A DNA stretch of 61,031 nucleotides, taken from the NCBI GenBank assembly GCA_029565735.1, contig JAKQNO010000066.1, positions 1-61,031 on the forward strand, written 5' to 3'. Of the stretch, positions 23,615 to 33,994 are shown in pieces. Numbering within the stretch: the stretch's first letter is position 1; each line of letters starts with the position of its first letter. The notes beneath the pieces were generated by a model. The model had not been told where the DNA came from and searched no databases. It was given only the letters and a program-made list of their open reading frames with translations. Source of the stretch: a bacterium (GTDB taxonomy: Bacteria; Oederibacteriota; PGYV01). A program made the translations under genes and the position numbers.

Positions 23615-26600
23615 CTATTTAAACTCCTCAATTACCTGCTTTACTTCATTAAAATGCTCTTTGTTTTCAAACACTGAAAACAGGCTGTAGAATAAAGGCA
23701 CAACAAACAGTGTGAATAAAGTTGATACAATCACGCCGCCTATTATTACAACAGACATCGGTATCCTTGATTCGGCGCCGGGCCCAAGAGCCAAAGCCGG
23801 CGGTATTGCGGCGGCTATAGTGGCGACAGAGGTCATAATAATGGGGCGCAGCCTTAAAGGGCAGGCGTACAGTATGGCTTCGCGCGTGGCCATGCCCTGC
23901 TCGCGGGCGTGAATGGTAAAATCAACAAGTAAAATAGAATTCTTTTTTACTATTCCCATAAGAAGGATTATGCCTATCGCGCTGTAAATATTAATAGTAT
24001 TGCCGCTTATAAACAAAGCTATTAAAGCGCCCGTTAAACTGAAAGGAAGCGCCATAAGAACAGTAACGGGATGCACCAGACTGTTAAACTGAGAAGCAAG
24101 CACCATATAAGAAATTAAAATACCCAGAAAAAGGGCAATTGCAAGGCTTATAAACGTATCACTGAAACCTTTGGTGCTGCCGGAAGTTTTTACCGTATAA
24201 CCTTCAGGTATTATTTCTTTTGCCTTTTTTTGAGCATACGCTATTGCCTCACCCTGTGAACTTCCGGTGGCCACATTGGCATATACGCGCACAGCACGCT
24301 CACGGTCCTGCCTTGTAATAGAAACCAGGGTTTTTTCTTCCACAAAATCTGCCACTTCGGAAAGTTTTATCATTTCCCCCCTGCTGTTACGAAGCATAAG
24401 ATTTTTTAACTTTTCCGCGTTTTTTCTTTCTTCAGGTTTATATTGCACAATTATATCGTATCTTTTTCCGCCCCTGGTAAACTGTCCCGCGCTTATACCG
24501 CCATAAACTGATCCAACAGCAGTACCTATTGAACTTATGCTTACTCCGCGGTCAAAGGCTTTTTTTCTGTCAGGTATTATACGAAGTTCAGACATACCTG
24601 TCCTGTAATCCGTATCGGCATCTGTCATAAGCCCGCTTTTATCCATTTCTTCCGCAAGGGCAGAGGCATAACCTGAAAGTTTTTCCCATTCAGGCCCGGT
24701 TACAATAAATTCTACCGGATAACCCCGTCTTCCCGCACCCACGCTTACCACAGAAGGGTCCTGTATATTGGCGTTTCTTATGCCTTTTACCTGCTTAAAT
24801 TCTTTTCTTAATACATCAGATAACTGTTGCTGGCTTAAGCGCCTGCCTGTGGCAGGATCAGCAGGCCTTTCTTTCTTATCAAAAAGAGATACAAACATAA
24901 ATGCCGAGCCCGCTCCTATATTCGCGAAATACGCGGATACTTCCGGCCTTGATGTGACTATTTTTTCAATTTGAAGCATTGCTTTATCTGTAGCCTGCAA
25001 AGCAGAACCGGGAGCAAGCTGTACCCTTATTATCATTATGCCCACGTCCTGTGTCGGAGAAAATTCTTTTTTAACAGCCATCCCTAAAAAAAGCGAAATG
25101 CCAAAAATAAAAAATGCCGCAAAAACAACTTTTTTTCTGTGATTTAATGCGGTTTCAAGGGTTTTTGTATACCAATTCTTCAATACACCAAAAGGCTTAT
25201 CTATTATACTGCCTTTATTTTTTGTCATTAACTGCGAACTTAACATGGGCGTTAAAGTAAGCGCTCCCAGAAGCGATATAGCCACAGCGGCCGAAATAGT
25301 TACGCCAAACTGAAACAGATACCTTCCTATCACCCCTTCCATAAAAATCACTGGAATAAATATGGCAAGTATGGCGACAGTAGCCGCCACAGCCGCAAAT
25401 GTTATTTCGCGCGCGCCCCGTATGGATGACCTTATCTTTGATTCGCCGTTTTCAAAATGCCTGGTAATATTTTCCGCCATCATTATGGCATCGTCAACAA
25501 CTATTCCTATCACAAGAGAAACAGCAAGAAACGTAAACGTATTAAGCGTGAAACCCATTACCCTCATCAGAAAAAACGCGCCCAATATTGACATTGGTAT
25601 TGTAAGAAAAACGCTGAACGCCGAACGCAAAGAACCCAAAAACAGCCAGCAGACAAGGGAGGTAAGAATTACGGAAAGTAATATTACAAATATCATTTCA
25701 TCCGCCGCTTCACGTATGAACTTTGTGCCGTCAGAACGTATTTCAAGTTCCAGGCCTTCGGGAAAATTTTTTTGTATTTCAGAGACTTTCTTTTTCACCC
25801 TCTCCGCAACCTGCACAGAATTTTCACCGCGCTGTTTTCTTACACCCAAGCCCACTGATTCTTTCCCGTCTGTCCTTGCAAGCCGTGTTAAATCTTCCAG
25901 TCCGTCTTCCACCTGCGCAACGTCTTTTATCCTTAACGTTTTCCAGATGGGAGAACCTTTTCTTGTGGGAATTATTATTGAAGCAAGTTCATCCACAGTT
26001 CCGGCTTCACCCATAACCCTTATGTTGGTTTCTCTGGCTCCATTATCAAGATTTCCGGCGGGAAACTCCCTATGACCCTGTTCAACAGCGCTGATAATAT
26101 CTTCAGCTGTTATTTCATTTTGCGCCATTTTTTTTGTATCAAGCCATACCCTTACTTTTGGATCAAGATATCCTCCAAGTGATACTTCAGAAACCCCTTT
26201 AATGGTTGAAAAAGCGTCTTTAACATGATCCCTTGTATATTCCATTATAAATTTTTTATCGCGGCTGCCGGAAACAGACAGCCACATTATCGGCATATCT
26301 TCCGGATTACTTTTTGTTATTACCGGAATATCCGCGTCATCAGGAAGCCTTCTGACCGCCCTGTTTACGGTACTCTGCAGGTCCTGCAGTGCCGCGTCAA
26401 TATCCCGGTCAAGGCTGAATGAAACAGTAACGTTTGACCTGCCACGGGATGAAGAAGACGTAATTTCTTCAACTCCTTCAACTCCAAGCGCCGCTTCTTC
26501 TATAATATCGGTTATTTCTTTTTCCATAACTTCCGGAGCCGCGCCTTCCCAGCCCGTGGAAACATTAAGTGTGGGAGCATCCACATCCGGCATCTGGCTT

Positions 26601-26701
26601 ACACCAAGCCCGCTGTAGGCAATAAACCCGAAAAGCGCCACAGCCGCCATTATCATCCAGGCAAGAACGGGATTTTTTATGGAAAGGTCAGATAGCGTCA
26701 T
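23615..26701 (-). CDS. RND-family efflux pump inner-membrane subunit
   Basis: 1028 residues, the size of AcrB/MexB-type hydrophobe/amphiphile pumps. N-terminal helix with MTLSDLSIKNPVLAW, twelve helices in two repeats, large periplasmic porter loops, and GIVVDDAIMMAENI carrying the paired aspartates of the proton relay. The start overlaps the TolC gene by 4 bp (ATGA). No periplasmic adaptor gene lies in this operon. 23500-23614 holds no gene. Confidence 0.95.
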   Translation of the reverse strand: MTLSDLSIKNPVLAWMIMAAVALFGFIAYSGLGVSQMPDVDAPTLNVSTGWEGAAPEVMEKEITDIIEEAALGVEGVEEITSSSSRGRSNVTVSFSLDRDIDAALQDLQSTVNRAVRRLPDDADIPVITKSNPEDMPIMWLSVSGSRDKKFIMEYTRDHVKDAFSTIKGVSEVSLGGYLDPKVRVWLDTKKMAQNEITAEDIISAVEQGHREFPAGNLDNGARETNIRVMGEAGTVDELASIIIPTRKGSPIWKTLRIKDVAQVEDGLEDLTRLARTDGKESVGLGVRKQRGENSVQVAERVKKKVSEIQKNFPEGLELEIRSDGTKFIREAADEMIFVILLSVILTSLVCWLFLGSLRSAFSVFLTIPMSILGAFFLMRVMGFTLNTFTFLAVSLVIGIVVDDAIMMAENITRHFENGESKIRSSIRGAREITFAAVAATVAILAIFIPVIFMEGVIGRYLFQFGVTISAAVAISLLGALTLTPMLSSQLMTKNKGSIIDKPFGVLKNWYTKTLETALNHRKKVVFAAFFIFGISLFLGMAVKKEFSPTQDVGIMIIRVQLAPGSALQATDKAMLQIEKIVTSRPEVSAYFANIGAGSAFMFVSLFDKKERPADPATGRRLSQQQLSDVLRKEFKQVKGIRNANIQDPSVVSVGAGRRGYPVEFIVTGPEWEKLSGYASALAEEMDKSGLMTDADTDYRTGMSELRIIPDRKKAFDRGVSISSIGTAVGSVYGGISAGQFTRGGKRYDIIVQYKPEERKNAEKLKNLMLRNSRGEMIKLSEVADFVEEKTLVSITRQDRERAVRVYANVATGSSQGEAIAYAQKKAKEIIPEGYTVKTSGSTKGFSDTFISLAIALFLGILISYMVLASQFNSLVHPVTVLMALPFSLTGALIALFISGNTINIYSAIGIILLMGIVKKNSILLVDFTIHAREQGMATREAILYACPLRLRPIIMTSVATIAAAIPPALALGPGAESRIPMSVVIIGGVIVSTLFTLFVVPLFYSLFSVFENKEHFNEVKQVIEEFK

Positions 26702-27933
26702 TTTGTACCCTCCATGCCTGCCGTGTATAAATCAAGAAGCATTGAATACTTTAACAGCATTGCGCTTTCCCTGTCATACGCGCGCTTTGAATCAGTTACA
26801 TCCATCATTGACTGCAGCACTTCAAGGTTTGAAACATTTCCCAGATAATAATCGTTTTCCTGAGCCTTTGCGCTTTTTTCCGCCGCTTCATAGGCAAGTT
26901 TTAATATTTCCTTGCGTTTTAAAGAAGCCTGATAGTCATTGAATATCCCGCTGATTTTCAGTTTCATATACCTTTTAGCGTCTTCATAATCCTGTTCCGC
27001 CGCTTTTGCGGCTGATACCGCCGCCGCAGTCTGCGCTATTCTTGCACCGCCTTCAAAAATACTCCATTCCGCAAAAAGTGAGACCGAAGGGCCTGTGTAT
27101 GTGTAATTATCTTCTCCCAGTTTATGCGAAGCCGATACGCTTACCACAGGCAGAAAACTTCCCGCCTGAGCCCATGCCGCGCGCTGCGCGTAATTAAATT
27201 TTTCTTTCTGCGACTGCACCAGCGGATTATTTTCAGCGGCGATATCAGCGTCAAAATCTGAAATTTGCGTGTTAACACATTCCGGAAGAATGAACTTTTC
27301 CGTTTCCACCCCTGCCATAAGGCTGATTTCATCTTTTATTTTCCGTAAGCTGTTTTCATACTGCACAAGCTGGGCATTCAGGGAATAATATCTGACTTCC
27401 GATGATGCAACCTCGCTTTTTCTTGCTTTGCCTATCGCTTCCCTTCTTTTTAATTCTTTCAGGCGTTTTTCCATAAGGTTGTACGATTCCAAATAATTAT
27501 CCGTTTCCATGGCAAGAGACGCGCCTTCAAAATAAACCGAAATTGCCTCTTCCGCGGCCAGCATCCTTGAATATTGCGCGCTCTTCTCAAAAGAAGCTTC
27601 CATGCTTGTCCCGGCAAGGTAATAGTTGACCCTTGACAATCCTGAAAACAAAACCATCCTTGCGTTTAAATAAGTATCCCAGCCGTTGTCTTCAATTTTA
27701 TCCCGGCCCGCAAGATAATAGCGGTTGTACCTTAAAGATACTGCGGGAAGCATATCGCCTATCGCGGCCAGCGACAGCATCTTCTGCCTTTGCAGATTTT
27801 CATCGGCTTTTTTAACTTCAGGGCTGTTATTAATTATTTTATTTATTACAGGAAGGCATCCGGAAAAATCCTCCGCTTTTATATAAGAAAAAAAAGGAAT
27901 TAAAAAAAGTATCACAAACGCTGTTTTTTTCAT
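26698..27933 (-). CDS. TolC-family outer-membrane efflux channel
   Basis: 411 residues. Signal peptide ending FFSYIKA, then two repeats of long alpha-helical hairpins (KRLKELKRREAIGKARKSEV, EENDYYLGNVSNLEVLQ-like tip) separated by short beta strands, the OEP layout. It precedes and overlaps the RND gene and is expected to form its outer-membrane exit. Confidence 0.9.
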   Translation of the reverse strand: MKKTAFVILFLIPFFSYIKAEDFSGCLPVINKIINNSPEVKKADENLQRQKMLSLAAIGDMLPAVSLRYNRYYLAGRDKIEDNGWDTYLNARMVLFSGLSRVNYYLAGTSMEASFEKSAQYSRMLAAEEAISVYFEGASLAMETDNYLESYNLMEKRLKELKRREAIGKARKSEVASSEVRYYSLNAQLVQYENSLRKIKDEISLMAGVETEKFILPECVNTQISDFDADIAAENNPLVQSQKEKFNYAQRAAWAQAGSFLPVVSVSASHKLGEDNYTYTGPSVSLFAEWSIFEGGARIAQTAAAVSAAKAAEQDYEDAKRYMKLKISGIFNDYQASLKRKEILKLAYEAAEKSAKAQENDYYLGNVSNLEVLQSMMDVTDSKRAYDRESAMLLKYSMLLDLYTAGMEGTK

Positions 27934-27954
27934 AAATACCTTCCGATTTTTATA

Positions 27955-28017
27955 TTAACGTTAAAATCTTAGTTTTGACGCATGTGGAATTATAAAGGTT
28001 GCCTAAGTTTAAGTCAA
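27955..28017 (-). promoter_or_regulatory. Promoter of the TolC-RND operon
   Basis: TTGACT (28017-28012) and TATAAT (27994-27989) with a 17-bp spacer. A TTAACGTTAA palindrome (27955-27964) in the leader may be an operator. Confidence 0.75.
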
Positions 28018-28025
28018 TTAAGGCT

Positions 28026-28367
28026 TTAAGACTTCTTTGCGGATAACCTTCTTTTTTTCCTGTTTTTTGTTTTCCTGATTTTATTGATTCTATCCGTCCT
28101 TGAGCTGCGGCCTGTCCGGAGTTCTTCTATTTTGTCCACAAGCAGCCTTTTGGCAAGAAAACGGTTTATCTCCCTGTGGCGGGTCTCTTTGCATTTCACT
28201 TCCAGCCCGGTAGGCAGGTGTTTAAGATAAACGGCATTAGCGCTTTTGTTTGCCTTCTGCCCGCCCTTGTTTCCGGATGTCATGAATTTTTCAGTGATGT
28301 CCCCGTCTTTAATTCCAAGTAAGGTTATCTTATCAGCAAGCATCTTTAATTTGGCATCGCTTATCAT
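28026..28367 (-). CDS. Release-factor-like GGQ domain protein (ribosome rescue type)
   Basis: 113 residues containing only the peptidyl-tRNA hydrolysis domain of class I release factors: FMTSGNKGGQKANKSANAVYL with the catalytic GGQ, then ETRHREINRFLAKRLLVDKIEE and a lysine/arginine-rich tail. There is no codon-recognition domain, so it belongs with ArfB/ICT1 or C12orf65-like factors that free stalled ribosomes. The basic tail fits the mRNA-channel-binding tail of such proteins. Confidence 0.88.
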   Translation of the reverse strand: MISDAKLKMLADKITLLGIKDGDITEKFMTSGNKGGQKANKSANAVYLKHLPTGLEVKCKETRHREINRFLAKRLLVDKIEELRTGRSSRTDRINKIRKTKNRKKRRLSAKKS

Positions 28368-28376
28368 TATAAAATT

Positions 28377-30203
28377 CTATTCCGCCCTTTTCATCATTTT
28401 TCTCGCGTCGCGCGCCATGGAATAAATCTCTTTATCCGTCCACGCGGACATTCCCCACGTTTCAAGCGCGTTTTCATAATCGCCGTCTTTGTAAAAAAGT
28501 TTTCCCAGTTCTTTTTTTATCTTTTCTTTCCACGGGTATCTTTCAAGGGAATCCTGAAGAAAATCAATCGCGTTATCCCGCCCCGCGTCTTCATACAGCC
28601 TTGAAAGTTCTATCACAGCATCTTCAGACGGCCTTGTTTCAAGAATCATTTCCATTTCCTGAATTGCGGCGCCCGGATTTTTTTTGTCATAAAAATTTTT
28701 GGGGTTATGCGGATACACATGCCTGTAATAATTGTCCGTCTTGGCGGGGTTCACAAGAAGCACCACTTCATCGTCAAAATACGCGGCCATATAACCCCTT
28801 TCAAACAGCGCGGACATAAGCGCGGCAGAATCTTTTTTTATCAGAAAAGAATTCAGGCTGTATCCGTCCATATAAGTGTCCAGGGCTTCGCTGCCGGATT
28901 CAATTTCTTTTGCCTCTGCCGCTGTTTTTTCATCATAGCTGATAAAAGGCCTGACAGCCGGGTACAGGTTGTACGCCAGAAAACTTCCCCATTTTGGTTC
29001 ATTATAAAGGTTTGCGGGCACGCCTTCAGCGGCTATGTATTTTGCCGCCGCCCGCGGATAATAAGCTTCTTTTGACGCGGATGTGGAATAAGACATAAGG
29101 ACAAAAAGCGAGAAAAAAAGCATAAGCCCGTAAACCGGAAGCTTGACGCGCTGAAGGCTGCTTTCGGTCCACTGCCTTGGCATTACAACTTCCCATCTGA
29201 ATGCCAGATAAAGGTAATAGGCGGACACAGGCACCGCCACAGCCAGCAGGTATGGAATGTATTCCGCGTCTGTAACGGCAAGCCCAAGAAAAATGATGAA
29301 AAGCACGACATCTTTCATAAATTCGGAATTTCTTCCCGAATCCGAATTTTCCCTTGTGTCAAAAATGACAAGCGCGGCCGTCATGGCGATAAAAAGGTAC
29401 AGGAGTATGTAATATATAATGGCATTTCCCGCGTAGTTAAACCCCCTGTGAAAGCCGCCGGTAAAAATTTCCCTGATAAAACTTAAATGGCTGTTCAGGT
29501 CGCCCGGCAAAAACAAAACAGCGCCGCAGACAGTTAACAGCGAAAAAAGATATATATAAATATTATACAGGTATTTTTTTTCGGTGTTTTCCTTAATCTG
29601 AAGAAGAAAAAACAAGCCGTAAATTGCCATTATAACCGGCGCCAAAAGCGAAGTGGATGAAGTGTTGGCCCAAATTACCGCCGCCGCCGGCAACGAGACG
29701 TAATACCACAGTTTTTTCGGTATCGGCCTTAATTCCATGACGTAAATAAAGTACGCGGTAAAAAACACTCCCGCGGCAGTGCCCGAAGAATTAAGTTTCG
29801 GCAGAATCAGAAAAGCGCCAAAAAGGCACAGCGGCATAACTATGCTTACGTACTTTTTCTGCTGCCTCCGGTAAACGGTGGCAAAAAGCACAAGGAAAAA
29901 AAGCGCGTAAAGCAAAAATACCGGCACAAACATGAATTTTATCCCTGTTACATAAGACATGGCATAAAACAAAGAATCCGAAAGCCATGTCTGCGGTTTT
30001 ACCATCTGCTGTTCGGTGTAGGAGAAATCAAATGTCTCGGGCAGTTCCATTGACCTTACTATCTGCCTGCCCTTGGTTGCTTTGTCAAAATAAGACGCGG
30101 AATTTTCCGGCGCCGCCGCACAGAAAAAAACTATAAGGGCAAAAAAGAAAAAAAGCGCGGTTTTAAGAATCTCTTCTGTTTTTTTCATTCCCGGTTCCTG
30201 CAT
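28377..30203 (-). CDS. Large multi-pass membrane protein with C-terminal TPR-like region
   Basis: 608 residues. About 11-13 hydrophobic helices in the first 370 residues, then a soluble domain starting PRAAAKYIAAEGVPANLYNE and TPR-like helices (VIELSRLYEDAGRDNAIDFL, LGKLFYKDGDYENALETW). The layout recalls GT-C-type or O-antigen-polymerase-like membrane proteins with a soluble tail; no catalytic motif is identified. AAGGAG precedes the ATG. Confidence 0.75.
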   Translation of the reverse strand: MQEPGMKKTEEILKTALFFFFALIVFFCAAAPENSASYFDKATKGRQIVRSMELPETFDFSYTEQQMVKPQTWLSDSLFYAMSYVTGIKFMFVPVFLLYALFFLVLFATVYRRQQKKYVSIVMPLCLFGAFLILPKLNSSGTAAGVFFTAYFIYVMELRPIPKKLWYYVSLPAAAVIWANTSSTSLLAPVIMAIYGLFFLLQIKENTEKKYLYNIYIYLFSLLTVCGAVLFLPGDLNSHLSFIREIFTGGFHRGFNYAGNAIIYYILLYLFIAMTAALVIFDTRENSDSGRNSEFMKDVVLFIIFLGLAVTDAEYIPYLLAVAVPVSAYYLYLAFRWEVVMPRQWTESSLQRVKLPVYGLMLFFSLFVLMSYSTSASKEAYYPRAAAKYIAAEGVPANLYNEPKWGSFLAYNLYPAVRPFISYDEKTAAEAKEIESGSEALDTYMDGYSLNSFLIKKDSAALMSALFERGYMAAYFDDEVVLLVNPAKTDNYYRHVYPHNPKNFYDKKNPGAAIQEMEMILETRPSEDAVIELSRLYEDAGRDNAIDFLQDSLERYPWKEKIKKELGKLFYKDGDYENALETWGMSAWTDKEIYSMARDARKMMKRAE

Positions 30204-30225
30204 TTTTTCTCCTTTGCCTTATAAA

Positions 30226-30555
30226 TTAAAGTCCGCCGTGTTTCCCGGTTTTCATTTTTACGAAATTTATTTTTATGTCATGCATGGTGTCATTGATTAA
30301 GGCGTGGGCTTCCCCGGTTTCCACAAGAAAAGCGTCGCCTTCAGAAATCCTGTATTCTTTTCCGCACGCTTTGAAAAGCGGGGTGCCCTTGATAAAATAA
30401 AAGAATTCCTTTTCATCATCGTGCATATGCTCCGCTATTTCGCCGCCCGGTATAATCACAGCGCTTCCCGCGGAAAAATCCGGTTCATTAAAAAGGTACC
30501 TTGAACCCCACACGCCGAATTTTGCGGGCACTTCATTCTCATTTATTTTTTTCAT
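30226..30555 (-). CDS. Cupin-domain protein
   Basis: 109 residues, a single cupin barrel. Motif 1 is IPGGEIAEHMHDDEKEFFYFIKG with two histidines and glutamates as metal ligands; motif 2 is GDAFLVETGEAHAL. No specific enzyme activity can be assigned. The start overlaps the upstream membrane-protein gene by 17 bp. Confidence 0.85.
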   Translation of the reverse strand: MKKINENEVPAKFGVWGSRYLFNEPDFSAGSAVIIPGGEIAEHMHDDEKEFFYFIKGTPLFKACGKEYRISEGDAFLVETGEAHALINDTMHDIKINFVKMKTGKHGGL

Positions 30556-31876
30556 TTTTTACCCCTTTGCCGAATATTCTGTAGTATTTGGTTTCTGCCA
30601 TAATGCCGTACCCGTTAAGGCTTATTTTATCTTTGGGAGAAGAACGGTCCATGCAGATTATATCGCTATTTCCCGAATATTTAAGCCCGGAAAGAAAATA
30701 TACTTCCATACATCCGCCTGCGCAGTAAGTATTAAGTGTTTTTGCCCCGGTGTTTTTAATCACTTCCGCGGCGTTTATTGAATCATACTGTTTTTCATGT
30801 ACCAATCCGCCGGATGCCAGATACCCTTTCATGCCGGAGATGTAAAAGTGCGCTATTATTATAACAACAGCCGCTGCAGTTATAACCGCTTTATTTGCCG
30901 CGGAATCCTTATCCATGCCGGCGCTCTGAAAAAGCATTGAAACAGATAAGGCAAGAAACGGCGCAGCGCATAAAAACGCGCCTTTTTCTTTTGTTATTAA
31001 GCCCGCAGCGCCGCATATAACCGCCGCCAGCAAAGCCGCCAAAACAGGCGCGCTTTCAGGTTTTATTTTTTTTATCAAAGCCGCAGCCACACACAGCGCG
31101 GCTGATGCAAATCCCGCCCAATAAGCCGTAAAAATACTTATAACTTCACCCTGCACTTTTAAATCAAACGAAGGTAAAAGCGCCGCAAAAAATCCCGCCA
31201 GCATTCCCTCTTTTTGCATGTACACACAGCAGCTTATAAATACAATTAAAAACCCGGCAATAAAATAAACCGCTTTCTTTCCGGCGGTTTTTTTGTCGCG
31301 CGTTAAAATAAAAAATAAAGGCAATAAAACAAAAAAAACAGCCTGCGCGGCTGTTAAAAAAGCCGCGGCTGTAAACGCTCCGGACAGGGCGTAATCCGCG
31401 TTTTCAAAACCTTCTTCAAGTTCAGCGATAAAAAGAAAAGCAAGAAGCAGAAATATCTGCGAGAAATATGAAGGATACGCGTTTAATCCTCCGCCCGCGT
31501 AAGTGTTTTGAAACAAACCATACATAAAAACCGCGAACACGGATAAAGCCGTCCCAAAATACGTCCTTGCCGCCATGAACAGAAGCGCGGCGGCCATTAA
31601 AAAATAAATCACTCCAAGTTTCCTTATCGCCTCCGCATTTTCTCCGGCAAATGTAAACGCGGTCCTGTAAATATACGCTCCCAGCGGCATCAACGCGGTG
31701 CTTTTTCCGGCATACATGGTTTCCGCCCCGGTATTTTGCCCGAAGTACGCAAGCTCCCCTTCAGTGGAATCAAGCGGGTTAAATATGAAAAACAGCCTGA
31801 ACAGAGCGAAAACCGACACCAGGACCGCGAAAAATATTACGGTTTTCAGTGAAATGCTTTTTTCGTCCGCGCTCAC
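30539..31876 (-). CDS. Polytopic membrane protein, GT-C glycosyltransferase-like
   Basis: 445 residues, 10-12 hydrophobic helices. The early loop NPLDSTEGELAYFGQN carries acidic residues after helix 1, as in dolichyl-phosphate-mannose-type GT-C enzymes, and a soluble C-terminal piece follows. Starts with GTG overlapping the dehydrogenase stop by 4 bp. Enzyme activity is inferred from layout only. Confidence 0.65.
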   Translation of the reverse strand: MSADEKSISLKTVIFFAVLVSVFALFRLFFIFNPLDSTEGELAYFGQNTGAETMYAGKSTALMPLGAYIYRTAFTFAGENAEAIRKLGVIYFLMAAALLFMAARTYFGTALSVFAVFMYGLFQNTYAGGGLNAYPSYFSQIFLLLAFLFIAELEEGFENADYALSGAFTAAAFLTAAQAVFFVLLPLFFILTRDKKTAGKKAVYFIAGFLIVFISCCVYMQKEGMLAGFFAALLPSFDLKVQGEVISIFTAYWAGFASAALCVAAALIKKIKPESAPVLAALLAAVICGAAGLITKEKGAFLCAAPFLALSVSMLFQSAGMDKDSAANKAVITAAAVVIIIAHFYISGMKGYLASGGLVHEKQYDSINAAEVIKNTGAKTLNTYCAGGCMEVYFLSGLKYSGNSDIICMDRSSPKDKISLNGYGIMAETKYYRIFGKGVKNEKNK

Positions 31877-32991
31877 AGCACCCTCTTTAAAAGTTTTTCA
31901 GTTTTCCCGGCATCCATTTTAACCGGATTATACTGCATTGACCCGGAATACGCAGTGGTTGACAGAATAAGGCCCGCCATCGCTTTTGCGTTACCGCATA
32001 CGCCGCTTATTTTTCCGGGTATTTTCATTTGTTTATTCATTTTTAATACAGTGTCTATTATGTCATTTCCCGTTTCTTTTTCAAGGGCTTTCATCTCTTT
32101 TAAGCACGCTTTTTTATTGTATTTAAGGACATGCGGCAGCATTATGGCGTTTACAAGGCCATGCGGTATTTTACATATCGCGCCCACCGGATGCCCAAGG
32201 CCGTGCACTGCGCCAAGGCCGGCGTTCGCAAAAGCAAATCCCGCGTTTACGCTTGCAAGAAGCATCGAGCGCCTTGCTGTTTTATCGCCACCGTTTTTAT
32301 ATGCTTTAACAATATTTTCCTGAATAAGTTTTATGGCGCAAACCGACAGCGCTTTTGTCGTTTCATTGGCGCCCGAAGAAAAATACGATTCCACCGCGTG
32401 CGTTAACGCGTCCATTCCCGTCCACGATGTAATGTCAGGCGGCATTGAATAGGTAAGTTCCGGGTCTGCCAGCACAAGCCTTGGCACAAGGCTGTCGCCC
32501 CTTAAGCTTATTTTTACCTTTCTGGCGGTCCAGGTTAAAACCGCATTTTTTGTGCATTCCGATCCGGTCCCGGCGGTTGTCGGAACCGCGGCAAAATATA
32601 AAGGAGGCTTGTTAAGTTTTGCTTTATCTTCAAGGTATTGCGTGACGCCGCACCCGCCCGGCGCGCAGCCGGCAGCGGCTTTCGCGCAGTCAAGCGCGCT
32701 TCCGCCGCCCAATCCAATCACATAAACAGCTTTTATTTTTCTGCAGTATTCTGACGCTTTATCAGCCGTTTCAACGGATACTTCAGGCTCCACACCGTCA
32801 AATACGTATACTTTATCCCCTCTTTTTTCAAGATAAGATACCGCGCGGCCAAGCGCTTTTGATTTTTTTGCGGATTTTCCGCCGGTAATTATAACGCCCG
32901 GGCCTTTTGGAATATTTTCTTTTTCAAGAAGGGAAAGGCAGCCTTCGCCAAAACGCACAACAGAAGGGAATAAAAAATTCACAACGCTCAT
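31873..32991 (-). CDS. Iron-containing alcohol dehydrogenase
   Basis: 372 residues, group III NAD(P)-dependent dehydrogenase. GLGGGSALDCAKA binds the cofactor, PTTAGTGSE is family-typical, and metal ligands are visible in GMDALTHAVES and AVHGLGHPVGA. Substrate is not evident. It overlaps the MEMO gene by 4 bp (ATGA) and the membrane-protein gene by 4 bp, so three very different proteins are translationally coupled. Confidence 0.92.
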   Translation of the reverse strand: MSVVNFLFPSVVRFGEGCLSLLEKENIPKGPGVIITGGKSAKKSKALGRAVSYLEKRGDKVYVFDGVEPEVSVETADKASEYCRKIKAVYVIGLGGGSALDCAKAAAGCAPGGCGVTQYLEDKAKLNKPPLYFAAVPTTAGTGSECTKNAVLTWTARKVKISLRGDSLVPRLVLADPELTYSMPPDITSWTGMDALTHAVESYFSSGANETTKALSVCAIKLIQENIVKAYKNGGDKTARRSMLLASVNAGFAFANAGLGAVHGLGHPVGAICKIPHGLVNAIMLPHVLKYNKKACLKEMKALEKETGNDIIDTVLKMNKQMKIPGKISGVCGNAKAMAGLILSTTAYSGSMQYNPVKMDAGKTEKLLKRVL

Positions 32992-33788
32992 TTGATTATT
33001 ATTCCTCCGTATCCCACCACCTGTTCTGTTTCGCCTGTTATGTCCCCTGAAGTCATATACCTTACAAGGCTCGCTTCTGACGCCCCAAGCTCTTTACAGG
33101 CAAGCAGCATAACGTATACAGGCATCCAGCCGCACATTGAAATTTGATATTTTTCAACCGCGTCAAGCATGGCGTCAGGGTCAAGCTTTAATATTTCATC
33201 AATTACCCTTTTGTCTTTTTCCTTTACAATTTCAGCCGATTCGTAATGAGTCAAATCCGAAGAAGCGATTATTAAAGCCTGGCTGTCGTCAAGTTCTTCT
33301 GCCAGGGCTTTCCCCAAAAGTTTAAGTTCATCCCTTGAAGGTTCGGCCAGGCACACCGGCACGAATTTTATGCTGTTATTTATCTGCTGAAGAAAAGGAA
33401 GCATTACTTCTATTGAATGCTCCCTTGCGTGTGCTGTCCTGTCCTGATGGGTGATGCCGGCTTTTTTCATTATATCCGCGGCAAGGCTTTTATCTATCTG
33501 CATTTCGCCAAGCGGGGTTTTCCACGCGCCTTCCCCGTAAATTGACACAGGAACGCCGACGCCGGTATGATTAGGCCCCAGTATTATCACGGTATCAGGA
33601 ATTTCAACGGAATTAAATGTTTCTGCCGCGACCTTCCCGGAATACATATATCCGGCGTGCGGCACCATTATCCCTTTTGCAAGCACTTTTTCAGCAGGCG
33701 CGTCCTTTTTTAATTCCAAAATCTGTTTAATAAGGCCTTCTTTTGATTTTTCATAAAACGTCCCCGCAACAACAGGTTCCCTGACCAT
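32988..33788 (-). CDS. MEMO-family protein (AmmeMemoRadiSam B)
   Basis: 266 residues. MEMO1-like fold related to class III non-haem iron dioxygenases. The metal-site residues of human MEMO1 (two His, one Cys) correspond to VPHAGYMYSG, GPNHTG and SMCGWMPVY. Biochemical role in bacteria is not settled. In many genomes it sits beside AMMECR1 and a radical SAM gene; here AMMECR1 is 14 kb away and no radical SAM protein is in the window. Confidence 0.9.
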   Translation of the reverse strand: MVREPVVAGTFYEKSKEGLIKQILELKKDAPAEKVLAKGIMVPHAGYMYSGKVAAETFNSVEIPDTVIILGPNHTGVGVPVSIYGEGAWKTPLGEMQIDKSLAADIMKKAGITHQDRTAHAREHSIEVMLPFLQQINNSIKFVPVCLAEPSRDELKLLGKALAEELDDSQALIIASSDLTHYESAEIVKEKDKRVIDEILKLDPDAMLDAVEKYQISMCGWMPVYVMLLACKELGASEASLVRYMTSGDITGETEQVVGYGGIIIK

Positions 33789-33994
33789 AATTATCCCCCA
33801 ACCGCGCGGTTTGCAGTTTCAAAATACAGTCTCTGCGAAAAAATATTCCCGCAACCATCCGGTTACCTTTATTTTATTATATAAAACATGCATATTCAAC
33901 CTTAAACATAAGGCTGAGGGACGGATGCACAGAGGGACGGAAATACATAAAAAACATCGAAAATTAGAGATTCGATATTCGATTAACACCTGCA

